Below are positions 1 to 8,810 of a DNA stretch of 64,000 nucleotides, piece by piece (positions within the stretch are counted from its first letter, which is position 1; the number at the start of each line of letters is the position of its first letter). The position numbers were made by a program, and so were the translations under genes. The stretch spans positions 868,001-932,000 of the forward strand of contig NZ_LFNF01000002.1 in NCBI RefSeq assembly GCF_001045445.1, in the 5' to 3' direction. The notes beneath the pieces were generated by a model that saw only the letters and a program-made list of their open reading frames with translations, was not told where the DNA came from and made no database searches. The DNA comes from Chryseobacterium sp. BLS98. GTDB taxonomy: Bacteria; Bacteroidota; Bacteroidia; Flavobacteriales; Weeksellaceae.

Positions 1-127
1 CATCGCCTTTTTCTGTTACCTCATCCGCAAACCATTCAGATAACCCCTCTGCCGTCGCCAGATATTCGTATAAAATCTCTGATAAACAATGCATTGGAAA
101 TTCGTAATGGACTTTATGTTTCGCCAT
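1..127 (-). CDS. START-like (SRPBCC/AHSA1-type) domain protein, N-terminal part only
   Basis: The reverse strand opens at an ATG (125-127) and stays open to the window edge, giving about 42 residues that begin MAKHKVHYEFPMHC and continue with LYEYLATAEGLSEWFADEV. The 'T..GL..WFAD.V' pattern is the opening of SRPBCC/AHSA1 ligand-binding domains, which form a helix-grip fold around a hydrophobic ligand. Flavobacteria carry a conserved stand-alone START-like protein of about 130 residues with this opening. The C-terminal two thirds lie outside the window, so ligand and completeness cannot be judged. Family assignment is by recognition only. Confidence 0.7.
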   Translation of the reverse strand, partial: MAKHKVHYEFPMHCLSEILYEYLATAEGLSEWFADEVTEKGD

Positions 128-285
128 ATAATCTTTGTTTTTATCGTCCCGCAATATATAAATTAATTTTTTTATTACACTAAAAAGCGGTTATTTTTTT
201 AAACAATCTTCATGATATTTATCACAGATTTTAAATCTATATTGAATCTAATTTCAGAACCTGAAACTGCCATGCAGCCCATAAA

Positions 286-312
286 AAAACTCTCCTTTCA
301 AGAGAGATTTTT
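286..312 (-). terminator. Intrinsic terminator of the aminotransferase gene
   Basis: On the minus strand a CTCTC/GAGAG stem with a 7-nt loop is followed by a run of seven T. It sits directly downstream of the aminotransferase stop codon. Confidence 0.7.
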
Positions 313-316
313 TGAT

Positions 317-1498
317 TTATTTTTCGTTTAAGACATCAAGAATGATCTGGCATCCCCGTCTGATTTCGTCCATAGAAATGGTCAGGGGTGGTGAGATTCT
401 CATATACTCGTTTCTGTAGAGCTGCCAGAATACAATAAGCCCTTTTTCCATGCATTTTTTAGCTGCTTGCAGGGTATATTCGGGTGTTCCCAGATTAACG
501 GCAAGCATAAGCCCCTTCCCGTTGATATTTTTGATTTTGGGATGTACCAGAAGTTCTCTGAACAGCTTTTCCTTTTCGGCGGTTTCATCCATCAGCCCAC
601 TTTCGAGAACTTCTTTCAAAGTGGCATAGCTGGCAGCAGCAATCAGGGGATTACCTCCGAATGTTGTAATATGTCCTAATTTTGGGGAATGCGACAATGT
701 TTCCATGATTTTTCTGGAACTCATAAAAGCACCTACAGGTACTCCACCGCCCATTCCCTTGCCCATAACAAGGATATCGGGAACAATTCCGAAATGCTCG
801 AAAGAGAATAATTTACCGGTTCGGCCAAAACCAGGCTGAATTTCGTCGAGGATCAGAAGTGCTCCTACTTCTTCACATCTTCTTTTAAGCTTAATCAAAT
901 AATCACCTTCCGGCACTAAAAACCCTGCTGCTCCCTGAATGGTTTCAAGAATTACACAGGCAGTCTTATCTGTAATTTTATCCAGATCATTTTCGTTGTT
1001 GAATTCTATAAAACTGACCATCGGCAGCAATGGACGAAATTCTCTTTTATGGGTTTCATTACCGGACACACTCAGGGCTCCATGGGTATTCCCGTGATAA
1101 GAGTTTTTAAAGGAAACAATTTCTTCTCTTCCTGTATACCTTTTGGCTAGTTTAAGGCTTCCATCGATCGCTTCCGCACCGCTGTTAACGAGATAAGTAA
1201 TTTCAAGCGGGTCCGGGGTAGCTTCTGCCAGAAGTTTACATAATGCTATAGGTTTTTCCTGTGCATATTCCCCGTAGACCATTACATGGAGGTATTTGTC
1301 TGCCTGTTCTTTGATGGCTTGCACCACTTTAGGATGCGAATGCCCTAAAGTATTGGCAGAAACACCTGCTACAAAATCCAGATATTTTCTGCCATCTGTT
1401 CCATAGATATAGCTTCCTTCTGCTTTTTCAACTTCAAAACCTGCTGCAAATTTCGTAGTCTGTGCCTGATATATAAAAAAGTCTTTGTGCATTTCCAT
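317..1498 (-). CDS. Class III (acetylornithine/4-aminobutyrate-type) aminotransferase
   Basis: A PLP-dependent aminotransferase of fold type I, class III, about 393 residues. Visible landmarks are the N-terminal YIYGTDGRKYLDFVAG segment, the NSGAEAIDGSLKLAKRYTGR cofactor phosphate region, the LILDEIQPGFGRTGK motif with the PLP-binding Asp, and the Schiff-base Lys in LVMGKGMGGG. Class III members transfer amino groups between acetylornithine, ornithine, GABA or similar omega-amines and 2-oxoglutarate. The substrate cannot be read from the sequence, and no arginine-pathway gene is adjacent. The ATG at 1496-1498 is taken as start, although an ATG six bases downstream (MHKDFF) is equally possible. 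An upstream TTG at 1519 is less likely. It is a single gene with its own terminator. Confidence 0.85.
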   Translation of the reverse strand: MEMHKDFFIYQAQTTKFAAGFEVEKAEGSYIYGTDGRKYLDFVAGVSANTLGHSHPKVVQAIKEQADKYLHVMVYGEYAQEKPIALCKLLAEATPDPLEITYLVNSGAEAIDGSLKLAKRYTGREEIVSFKNSYHGNTHGALSVSGNETHKREFRPLLPMVSFIEFNNENDLDKITDKTACVILETIQGAAGFLVPEGDYLIKLKRRCEEVGALLILDEIQPGFGRTGKLFSFEHFGIVPDILVMGKGMGGGVPVGAFMSSRKIMETLSHSPKLGHITTFGGNPLIAAASYATLKEVLESGLMDETAEKEKLFRELLVHPKIKNINGKGLMLAVNLGTPEYTLQAAKKCMEKGLIVFWQLYRNEYMRISPPLTISMDEIRRGCQIILDVLNEK

Positions 1499-1570
1499 TG
1501 TTTCGAAAATTTTCAGCAAAGCTAAAAAAGATTCAGCACATGCAGAAATTATCGGCCCTTAATAAAAAAA

Positions 1571-1594
1571 TTGCCCTTAGAATTCTAAGGGCAA
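1571..1594 (-). terminator. Terminator of the three-gene jelly-roll operon (perfect 24-bp palindrome)
   Basis: A perfect palindrome centred on GAATTC between two genes is followed on the minus strand by a run of seven T. It closes the unit that holds the three secreted proteins at 1618-4149. Confidence 0.75.
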
Positions 1595-1617
1595 CAGTAT
1601 TAAAATCAACATTCTAT

Positions 1618-2394
1618 TTAAAGTACTTTTTCGACCGTTACGTAACTGTTGTTTATTACATTATAAGCCGTTGTGCTACCGACTTCAGAAATCGCCTCCA
1701 AAGTAATATACTGTCCCTGAACAGCATATACTGAGAAATCCAGGCTTATTTTTCTGACTGTACCGTCAAAATTTACGGCATTTTCCAAAAGCTGGAATCT
1801 CTTGGCATCGTTGACATATAAACTTGCTCCCAATCTGCTGCTAAATGTACCTGCAGCCCCTGTAAAGTTCAGGCTTACGTTAATTCTGTATAAACCGCTT
1901 TGACGGATATAAATCCTGTTCAGATCTGCCCCTGTTGTGGGAACATTTGTTTTAAGCTTTAACGGATCTGCTAAAAAATTGGGTTTATCAATTAAGGAAT
2001 TAATAGGAAGCATTACAGCACCTGAAGTTGTACTTACAGGGTTTATCGTAAACCTGGAAATATTATCAGATTCAATTTCAAAGGCTTTGCTCCACACAAG
2101 CCCGTCAAATACCATGACCTGACCTGTACTTTTCACAAATATAAGCATGCCTCTTAAGACTTCTATCCTTGTGGCGGGAGCATTTACCCCGGTATAAGGT
2201 AAGTCGGTGGCGGTTTCCACAGCTGGTAAACCAAAACCTTTAACTCCGGTCGCTTCATTTGCATTGGTTATATACATCATTACCTGATCGTTACCATTGG
2301 CATTAGAATCAGGGTTGGGTATATTTGTAAAATTAACTTGTGCACTGTACATGTTTAATGCAAACAGTAACAGGCAGAATATATATTTTTTCAT
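1618..2394 (-). CDS. Secreted C1q/TNF-like jelly-roll protein (third of tandem trio)
   Basis: A 258-residue exported protein with a signal peptide (MKKYIFCLLLFALNMYSAQ). After about residue 110 the C-terminal half resembles the C1q/TNF jelly-roll pattern: 'I..SGLYRINVSLNFTG' followed by alternating hydrophobic strands and a final 'SYVTVEKVL'. The two upstream neighbours carry the same GLY/GMY strand, so the three are divergent paralogues. The middle region 'GQVMVFDGLVWSKA' is the linker typical of flavobacterial surface proteins, which display a body after a short head. The function is unknown. The gene lies 2 bp after its upstream neighbour and is almost certainly cotranscribed. The fold is inferred from pattern, not from a search. 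Confidence 0.6.
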   Translation of the reverse strand: MKKYIFCLLLFALNMYSAQVNFTNIPNPDSNANGNDQVMMYITNANEATGVKGFGLPAVETATDLPYTGVNAPATRIEVLRGMLIFVKSTGQVMVFDGLVWSKAFEIESDNISRFTINPVSTTSGAVMLPINSLIDKPNFLADPLKLKTNVPTTGADLNRIYIRQSGLYRINVSLNFTGAAGTFSSRLGASLYVNDAKRFQLLENAVNFDGTVRKISLDFSVYAVQGQYITLEAISEVGSTTAYNVINNSYVTVEKVL

Positions 2395-2396
2395 TA

Positions 2397-3224
2397 TTAA
2401 TAGGCTTTAATTAAACGTGCTCCAATATATGAGTTTATAGAACTTGAATCTGTACCGTAGGCAGCCAGAGATCCCCCTGATCCACCAATTGTTGTTATAG
2501 TAGGAACAACTCTCAGCTCTGCACCCGCAGGTAAGGATATGGTTTGAGCAAAACTGGACGTTTTACTTGCCTGAGTATCAACAATAAATATAATAGAGTA
2601 ATTGCTCTTGGTTACAATAGTTTCCCAAGCTGAAGCTGGTGTATATTTAACCTGTAATGTCAGTTTAAATTCTGTAACACCTATCTGAGCCCCCAAACTT
2701 CCACCGGTAAAACCCAGAGCTGCTGCTACGTCATACATGCCATTTTGTTTTATCGTTACCGAGCTTGCATTTTTCAGAAGAAGGTTATCAACAAGAACCT
2801 GGCTTTTATCATCCGGTGCAAGATACTGGGGAGACCCTACAGAAAGGCATATTCCAAGACCAAAGGCCAGGCAGGGTATTGTAATTCCTGAAGAAATTCC
2901 CAATCTCGAACCTTTAGGCTGAAAGATTCCCTGTATCTGTCTTGCAGGGTTCCAGGCATAACCATCGTATTTATAATACTGATCGTCAGCCTTGTTATAG
3001 ATAAGCCCACCTACAAGGTTAGGATAATCACTGAAGAGATCTGTTGATGCAGCATCATATTTAGGGAACGAAGTATAAGTATTGGAATAGGGCAATATTA
3101 CCCCTCTTGTTCCATCTTTTATTTTTAGTATATTCTGATTACTGGCAATATTGTCTCCAATCACGACTTGTGCATTTAAACCATATTGAAATAAAAGCAC
3201 TAAAATTAACAATGTCTTTTTCAT
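2397..3224 (-). CDS. Secreted C1q/TNF-like jelly-roll protein (second of tandem trio)
   Basis: A 275-residue protein with a signal peptide (MKKTLLILVLLFQYGLNAQ). Residues about 20-95 form a head with 'LKIKDGTRGVILPY' and 'GLIYNKADDQYYKYDGYAWNP', a motif recurring in flavobacterial cell-surface proteins. The C-terminal half carries 'IKQNGMYDVAAALGFTGG', which matches the GLY strand of its neighbours. A hydrophobic insert (PCLAFGLGICLSVG) with two cysteines is specific to this copy. It lies in one operon with the other two (gaps of 1-2 bp). No enzymatic motif is visible, and a structural or adhesive surface role is only a guess. Confidence 0.6.
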   Translation of the reverse strand: MKKTLLILVLLFQYGLNAQVVIGDNIASNQNILKIKDGTRGVILPYSNTYTSFPKYDAASTDLFSDYPNLVGGLIYNKADDQYYKYDGYAWNPARQIQGIFQPKGSRLGISSGITIPCLAFGLGICLSVGSPQYLAPDDKSQVLVDNLLLKNASSVTIKQNGMYDVAAALGFTGGSLGAQIGVTEFKLTLQVKYTPASAWETIVTKSNYSIIFIVDTQASKTSSFAQTISLPAGAELRVVPTITTIGGSGGSLAAYGTDSSSINSYIGARLIKAY

Positions 3225-3225
3225 C

Positions 3226-4149
3226 TTATTGCATATTTATTTTTTCAACAATAATTTCTGATACTCCGTTTCCTGTAGTATTCATTGAAAAAGACATTAC
3301 ATTCCCTCCAATGATACCGGTACAGACTCCTGTTCCAATGTTCTGGTTTCCGTAAAATCTAAGTCTTAAATTGTCACCTGCTTCAAAGCTGCCTATATAA
3401 GTAAGCACTAATGATTGCCCCACATCAATGGCTGTCGGATTTATACTTCCCAGAGATAATGCACCGCTGGTAGAGCTGCTCGTATTATTGGTAATAGGTC
3501 TCCAGGTTGTAGGCGCTGCTGCAGTACTTGTTTCCAGATCAACCTTTGAGTATAGGTTAATTGTTACTCCTACACATAAAGCCGGTGTATTAACATCTAT
3601 AGCACCGCTTTTGAAAGAAATTTTATACAAACCCCTTGTCTTGATATTAATGACATTACTTGTAGCCGATGCAAGGGAAACATCCGACGAGATATCATTA
3701 TAACTGGGGCTGGCACTTGTAAAAGGAACATCCATAGCTCCTCCCGCCTGTGGACAAAGCCTATTGACTCCTCCACATCCCAACCCACACGTTCCGCAAT
3801 CTGCTGTCACTACAGCACTTCTTATAAAACGTGCCATTTTGTTATTCTTCAGAGCCGTTACAATGGGATCTGAAATTTTCCAAGCTGTACCGTCATTCTG
3901 AACAATACTTCCGGTTTCCCTGTTGAAAATAACAGAACTCTGGGTTCCGTTTCCTGTGGTACCGGTAGCAGATACAGGCAGCGCTGAAGCCGTGTTTGAC
4001 CTGGGCATCCTGGCTGCATTATCATCTTGTTTTACATGTAAGAGGGTTCTTGTGTCAGGCTGAAAACCGGGAGCTTTCGCAATCCCAACCTGTGCGCTGA
4101 CTCTTATAAAGCAAAAAATAAGAGCCAAGAGGAAATACTTGATTTTCAT
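3226..4149 (-). CDS. Secreted C1q/TNF-like jelly-roll protein, Cys-rich insert (first of tandem trio)
   Basis: A 307-residue protein with a signal peptide (MKIKYFLLALIFCFIRVSAQ). The head contains 'LLHVKQDDNAARMPRSNTASALP' and 'SVIFNRETGSIVQNDGTAWK', as in its neighbours. A cysteine-rich insert follows at about residues 115-135 (DCGTCGLGCGGVNRLCPQ), which could form disulfides outside the cell. The C-terminal half shows the shared strand 'IKTRGLYKISFKSGA' and ends with EIIVEKINMQ, close to the end of the third copy. It is the first gene of a three-gene unit. The 210 bp upstream is AT-rich and shows no convincing -7 box. The function is unknown. Confidence 0.6.
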   Translation of the reverse strand: MKIKYFLLALIFCFIRVSAQVGIAKAPGFQPDTRTLLHVKQDDNAARMPRSNTASALPVSATGTTGNGTQSSVIFNRETGSIVQNDGTAWKISDPIVTALKNNKMARFIRSAVVTADCGTCGLGCGGVNRLCPQAGGAMDVPFTSASPSYNDISSDVSLASATSNVINIKTRGLYKISFKSGAIDVNTPALCVGVTINLYSKVDLETSTAAAPTTWRPITNNTSSSTSGALSLGSINPTAIDVGQSLVLTYIGSFEAGDNLRLRFYGNQNIGTGVCTGIIGGNVMSFSMNTTGNGVSEIIVEKINMQ

Positions 4150-4361
4150 TTCTAAATTTTTTTATCATTCTTGGTATTATAAATTTAGAAATATTTTCAA
4201 CTTAAATCATATCATTTGATAAAAATTAGTGTAAATAAAAAAACATATAATAAAAATATAGATTTAATAGGCTATTCAGATCATGTGAATGGGCCTAAAA
4301 TTTCAAAAAAAGAACTATTTTATGTTAATTTTGAACTCTTTTCCGTATAATTATAAATAAT

Positions 4362-4395
4362 AAATCACCATTTCCTTGTTAAAAAATGGTGATTT
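4362..4395 (-). terminator. Terminator of the ostA-like gene
   Basis: A perfect 12-bp stem (AAATCACCATTT and its complement) with a 10-nt loop lies just past the stop of the OstA-like gene. Confidence 0.7.
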
Positions 4396-4421
4396 ATTGT
4401 TTTCTTGAAAAAAATATGATT

Positions 4422-6155
4422 TTATTTTCTTACCCTTTTAGGCTTTTTCGCTTCTTCTTTTGCTCTTTCCTTGTCTATGGCTTCCTGAGCCTGATTAAAC
4501 AACTCATTATCAGCAGAATACTTTATTTCTTCATAATTAGGGCTGTCAACAAGAATATCCTGCCATTTTCTGATCCGGTCTTTGGTATTCCAGTTGAAAT
4601 CAGAGAATTTTCTTTTCTCCGGTTCTATCTTACTCATAGGATAGGTATCAGAATTGGCTGCAATACTGCATGATATGATCTGTAAACCTCTTTGTTCAAA
4701 TAACGCTCCTATAATCCCACAGGTAGAAAGTGTAATTCCGATTCTCTGGGGCTGTTTTGTTTCCTGATCCACATCATCTACATAAACAATAGACTGTGCG
4801 TTCCCTACTACCCTGGCTTCTTTGATATCATTATTCTCATAATAGACCGTCATGAATTTTCCTTTTACCTGGTTGAATTCATCTTTAAGGTTTAATGAGT
4901 CTACTTTACTGATGGCAAAGGCATTTCCAATGACTTTGAGGGAATCTATATTTTCGGTTTTGGTATTAAAATAGGCCTCAACTTTGTCACCGGTTACCTG
5001 TTTCTCACCACTCCAAAGAATAGGATGCGTATACATATGCATGATTCCATCTGTTTCATTGAAAGCAATAGAATCTGCTCTTCCCTGGGCATTTGATTTA
5101 AAGATACGTGCCTTTTTGTAAGCTCTTAAAAAGCTTTTCTTTACCGTTATGTCTGCTGGGTCAGGCTTTTGATAGGAAAGGATTTTTTCTGCTGCAAAAT
5201 AAATGGAATCTTTTTCCATGATTTTAACTGCATACGGGCCTTTAGTCATCATAGCAGAATCTTTCTTCTGAAAAACTTCTCCGTAACCGCCTTTGATATA
5301 TCTTTTTTCCAGAGGGTCGTCCAAGGTAACGTTTCCGGTTGCTGTCCCGAATCCTGTCGTATTATTGAAATACATATCATCCCCTGTAAGGATTTTATCG
5401 TTATAAAAAATCTTTGAATTTTTATTGAGAAAAGCTTCCTTCGTATCCATCCTGTAAGTTCCTCTTTCGGTGTAAATACGGTTTTTAGGATTGGCCCGGT
5501 TGGTGATTGTTGTAGGTCCAAAGAACTCAGCCACCTTTGTATTCTGGTTTTGCTTGATATTGGGACCTTCAATGATATAATCAGGATTGTCAATTTTCAC
5601 ATTCCCAACGAAATCAATCATTTTGGTATTGAGGAAATAGGTGGCAGATTTGGTATACATTATATTCTGCCCGTCAGAAATTGTTCCTCCGGTATTGAAG
5701 TAGGCCTGATTGGCCAGCCTGTCATAGTACAGGATATCTGTTTTAATGGTCTGTTTAGGATCGGTAAGAACCACATCTTTTTTGGCAACCCCTTTCTGGG
5801 TTACTCCATTATATTCCATTTCATTGGCGGTAATCACGGAACCGTCTGCATTCTGAAGCTTTGCATTACCAATAGCTTTTACCAAACTCTGGTCGTTGTA
5901 AAGAATTACTTCATCAGCATAGAGAACAGATCCCTGATGCTCTATCTGAACATGACCCACCATGTACTGGTTTCCTTCGTACTTGGTATCTTTTCTGAAC
6001 TCATCGGAATGGATGATTTTTACCTTGTCTTCAGGTCTTACTGCAGGTGAAGATTTTCCTTTATTTTGAATATAAGGATCCATCTGCGTAGTTTTATTGT
6101 CCTGTGCGGAGCTTAACGCAGAAATAAAAATGAACAGAAAAAGGATTATTCTCAT
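4422..6155 (-). CDS. OstA-like (LptA/LptD N-terminal type) LPS transport protein
   Basis: A 577-residue exported protein with a signal peptide (MRIILFLFIFISALSSAQ). It is built from repeated beta-jellyroll units of the OstA/LptA class, seen as recurrent phrases such as 'VQIEHQGSVLYADEVILYNDQSLVKAIGNAKLQN', 'ITANEMEYNG', 'VGNVKIDNPDYIIEG' and 'ILTGDDMYFNNTTGFGTATGNV'. LptA-type proteins bridge the periplasm and carry LPS from inner to outer membrane. Bacteroidota have long OstA-like forms such as this one. The C-terminus is Lys/Arg/Glu-rich. The gene starts 3 bp after the Fur-family gene, so the pair is cotranscribed. The exact partner of LptD is not visible here. Confidence 0.8.
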   Translation of the reverse strand: MRIILFLFIFISALSSAQDNKTTQMDPYIQNKGKSSPAVRPEDKVKIIHSDEFRKDTKYEGNQYMVGHVQIEHQGSVLYADEVILYNDQSLVKAIGNAKLQNADGSVITANEMEYNGVTQKGVAKKDVVLTDPKQTIKTDILYYDRLANQAYFNTGGTISDGQNIMYTKSATYFLNTKMIDFVGNVKIDNPDYIIEGPNIKQNQNTKVAEFFGPTTITNRANPKNRIYTERGTYRMDTKEAFLNKNSKIFYNDKILTGDDMYFNNTTGFGTATGNVTLDDPLEKRYIKGGYGEVFQKKDSAMMTKGPYAVKIMEKDSIYFAAEKILSYQKPDPADITVKKSFLRAYKKARIFKSNAQGRADSIAFNETDGIMHMYTHPILWSGEKQVTGDKVEAYFNTKTENIDSLKVIGNAFAISKVDSLNLKDEFNQVKGKFMTVYYENNDIKEARVVGNAQSIVYVDDVDQETKQPQRIGITLSTCGIIGALFEQRGLQIISCSIAANSDTYPMSKIEPEKRKFSDFNWNTKDRIRKWQDILVDSPNYEEIKYSADNELFNQAQEAIDKERAKEEAKKPKRVRK

Positions 6156-6158
6156 TGA

Positions 6159-6632
6159 TTAATCATTCTTGGTACCATAGAAATACAGCGAATGCGAATC
6201 AATATTTACGCCAAATGCTTCTTCAATTGCTTCTTTGATTCCCTGAATTCTCGGATCACAGAATTCTATAATTTCCTCAATTTCTTTATCAGAGTCTTTT
6301 TTGTAGATCACCAGGTGGTCATGCTGCTTGTCAAAATAAGACTTTTCATAAGATGAAGAGGTCAATGTTTTTTCTCCAAACTGATGCTTACGGATCAAAC
6401 CTGCATCAAGGAAAATTTCAATAGTGTTGTAAATGGTTGCTTTTGAAACATGATATTTCTTCTGCATCATAAGAAGGTACAGATCATCCACATTGAAGTG
6501 GTGATCCATACTGTAAATCTCTTCTAATATCGTATATCGTTCAGGCGTGTTTCTGAAACCCTTTTCTAAAAGGTAATTTCTTAAAACATCCTTGATCAAA
6601 GCAATATTTTTTTCTTTTTGTACTGTATCCAT
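6159..6632 (-). CDS. Fur-family transcriptional regulator lacking the CxxC zinc motif
   Basis: A 157-residue Fur-family repressor. It has an N-terminal winged helix (GFRNTPERYTILEEIYSMDHHFNVDDLYLLM and SKATIYNTIEIFLDAGLIRK) and a dimerisation domain with the conserved HDH metal site at residues 104-106. The CxxC pair that normally follows HDH (as in HDHLICxxCG) is absent and reads HDHLVIYKKDSDKEIEEIIEFC instead, with only one Cys. The ATG at 6630-6632 is preferred over an in-frame TTG one codon upstream. It is cotranscribed with the OstA-like gene. The regulated metal or stress signal is not readable, and PerR- or Fur-like function remains open. Confidence 0.88.
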   Translation of the reverse strand: MDTVQKEKNIALIKDVLRNYLLEKGFRNTPERYTILEEIYSMDHHFNVDDLYLLMMQKKYHVSKATIYNTIEIFLDAGLIRKHQFGEKTLTSSSYEKSYFDKQHDHLVIYKKDSDKEIEEIIEFCDPRIQGIKEAIEEAFGVNIDSHSLYFYGTKND

Positions 6633-6647
6633 CAAAAAAATTATCTA

Positions 6648-6655
6648 CAAATTTA
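6648..6655 (-). promoter_or_regulatory. Probable -7 box for fur-ostA operon
   Basis: TAAATTTG on the minus strand matches the Bacteroidota -7 consensus TAnnTTTG, about 15 bp before the ATG at 6632. No good -33 TTG was found. Confidence 0.4.
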
Positions 6656-6701
6656 TTGATTTTTATTTAAATAGACCTTATGATATGGTACGGACACTTT
6701 T

Positions 6702-8696
6702 TTATGAATTATGACGGAAGAAGCCGGATTGTTCAATCTTGCTGTCATAAACCGTAAGCTCGGTAATCGGCGCTGATTCCACTTCTACGTTGTGTGAAGA
6801 TACCCCCCAGGCTTTGAAATCGTCACTTCCGATGTACTTCACGAAGTTGTAGATATTGAGGGTAATCTTCTGTTTAACAGTTAAAAGTATATCGTTAATA
6901 TATGTATTATCTATAATTACATACTTCAGATCCGGCGGTATGTTATGAGCTCTGAGAGACGGGTGGCTGCTTCTTGAAGGAATGGTTCCTTCTGCCATAA
7001 GATCTTTCAATACCATATTAAAATAGTCATTGATCCTTCGGTCTACTTTGAATCCTAAAAGGAAGTTGATTTTGTACACTGTCCCCGGCAGAATTTCATC
7101 TACCGTATATTTGAAAGTATATGGATCTTCCTGATTCACAATACTTAATATAAAGTAATGATCTGCTCTTTTCGGCTGCTTTTTGATGATGGAATAAATA
7201 ATTTTTGATTCTACCTCATCATTTCTTTTGGCTCTGCTCAGATAAGCCAGGTTGGTCGCATATTTTGGAATTGTTTCATCCAGCTTCATATCTTTTAGGA
7301 TGGAAACATATTTTTCTATTTTCACAAATTGAATAAATCGGGTTTTTATCAGCCTTCCATTATACCATGCATACATAGATATTCCGATAGAACCGGCAAG
7401 AACAACCGTGATCCAGCCGCCTTCCATGAACTTGATAATATTGGCGCTGAAAAATCCTAGTTCAATAGCCATGTATACCAGAGCAAAAAATACAATCAAT
7501 ACTTTGCTTACTCTGTGTTTCAATAACCAAAAAATTAAAAGAACTGTTGTCATCAGCATGGTTACGGTGATGGAAAGTCCATAAGCGGCTTCCATTTTAC
7601 CTGATTCCCTGAAATGGAGAACAACAATAATACACAGAATAAGAAGTCCCCAGTTGATTCTTGGGATATACATCTGCCCTTTAACCCCTGAAGGGTAATC
7701 AATTTTTTGATTAGGCCATAAATTAAGGGACATTGCCTCGGAGAAAATGGTGAATGAACCTGTAATCAAGGCCTGGCTTGCAATAATTGCGGCTGCAGTT
7801 GCCAGAATTACTCCCGGAACGATCATCCATTCTTCCATGATTCCAAAAAATGGATTCACTACAGAAAAACCGGGCTTCCCATGATTGGTTAAAAGCCATG
7901 CTCCCTGTCCAAGATAGTTCAGAATAAGCATGATTTTAACGAATCCCCAGCTTACTCTTATATTTTTGGCTCCACAATGCCCTAAGTCTGAATAAAGGGC
8001 TTCTGCTCCCGTTGTACAAAGGAAAACAGCACCAAGTATGACAATTGCGCTAGGAGAATTCACAATAAGCTTGTAGGCATAGTAAGGGTTGAAAGATCTC
8101 AAAATCTCGAGATTTTCGCTTAAATGCATCATTCCCAAACCTCCTAAAACTAAAAACCAGACCACCATTACGGGTCCAAAAAATTTCCCGATGAAACTGG
8201 TCCCAAATTGCTGTACCACAAAAATTGCAATCAAAATTCCAATAGTAATGGGTACTACAGGTGTGTGGGGGTTATATATTTCGAGACCTTCAATAGCCGA
8301 CATTACCGTAAGCGATGGTGTAATTACCCCATCTGCGATAAGTGCTGCAGCTCCAATGATGGCAATAAGATACAGCCATCCTTTTTTAAGGTTTTTAACC
8401 AGCGAGAATAAAGCCAAGATACCACCTTCCCCTTTGTTATCAGCCCTTAAAGCAATGATCACATATTTTATGGTCGTCTGAAGGGTAAGAGTCCAGATAA
8501 TACATGAAAGGGCTCCTTCAATGTATTCGTTAAAGGGCATATTGCTGCCTCCGTCTTTTGCATTTACAATCGCTTTCATTACGTAAAGCGGGGATGTTCC
8601 GATATCTCCGAATACAATTCCCAGAGAAACTAAAACTCCAATGAATGAAAGTTTCTTTATGTCAAAATGATAACCATCTTCTGTAAGGTCTGCCAT
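6702..8696 (-). CDS. kup: KUP/HAK/KT family potassium uptake transporter
   Basis: A 664-residue inner-membrane K+ symporter. The N-terminus has the family signature GVVFGDIGTSPLY-like stretch (LGIVFGDIGTSPLYVMKAIV), followed by about 12 membrane segments up to residue ~450. These include GAEALYSDLGHCGAKNIRVSW and 'IIASQALITGSFTIFSEAMSLNLWP'. The C-terminal ~200 residues are cytosolic, as usual for KUP proteins, and length is normal. These transporters take up K+ with protons. The gene stands alone, with a promoter box upstream. An AT-rich 66-bp gap separates it from the Fur gene, with no clear terminator seen. Confidence 0.93.
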   Translation of the reverse strand: MADLTEDGYHFDIKKLSFIGVLVSLGIVFGDIGTSPLYVMKAIVNAKDGGSNMPFNEYIEGALSCIIWTLTLQTTIKYVIIALRADNKGEGGILALFSLVKNLKKGWLYLIAIIGAAALIADGVITPSLTVMSAIEGLEIYNPHTPVVPITIGILIAIFVVQQFGTSFIGKFFGPVMVVWFLVLGGLGMMHLSENLEILRSFNPYYAYKLIVNSPSAIVILGAVFLCTTGAEALYSDLGHCGAKNIRVSWGFVKIMLILNYLGQGAWLLTNHGKPGFSVVNPFFGIMEEWMIVPGVILATAAAIIASQALITGSFTIFSEAMSLNLWPNQKIDYPSGVKGQMYIPRINWGLLILCIIVVLHFRESGKMEAAYGLSITVTMLMTTVLLIFWLLKHRVSKVLIVFFALVYMAIELGFFSANIIKFMEGGWITVVLAGSIGISMYAWYNGRLIKTRFIQFVKIEKYVSILKDMKLDETIPKYATNLAYLSRAKRNDEVESKIIYSIIKKQPKRADHYFILSIVNQEDPYTFKYTVDEILPGTVYKINFLLGFKVDRRINDYFNMVLKDLMAEGTIPSRSSHPSLRAHNIPPDLKYVIIDNTYINDILLTVKQKITLNIYNFVKYIGSDDFKAWGVSSHNVEVESAPITELTVYDSKIEQSGFFRHNS

Positions 8697-8718
8697 GTCA
8701 GCTTTATTTTTAAACGCG

Positions 8719-8746
8719 CAAATTTATACTAATTTTATGACGTCAA
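8719..8746 (-). promoter_or_regulatory. Promoter of kup (TTG-N17-TAAATTTG)
   Basis: On the minus strand the -33 TTG at 8744-8746 and the -7 box TAAATTTG at 8719-8726 are 17 bp apart, matching Bacteroidota sigma-A promoters. The ATG is at 8696. Confidence 0.5.
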
Positions 8747-8775
8747 GAACTATTCTTCATGAATATAATAAATGA

Positions 8776-8799
8776 AAAAACTTCCTTTCGGAAGTTTTT
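8776..8799 (-). terminator. Terminator of pdhB
   Basis: A perfect 10-bp stem (AAAAACTTCC/GGAAGTTTTT) with a TTTC loop lies between kup and pdhB and ends in T on the minus strand. Confidence 0.75.
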
Positions 8800-8810
8800 C
8801 TCTATAATAG

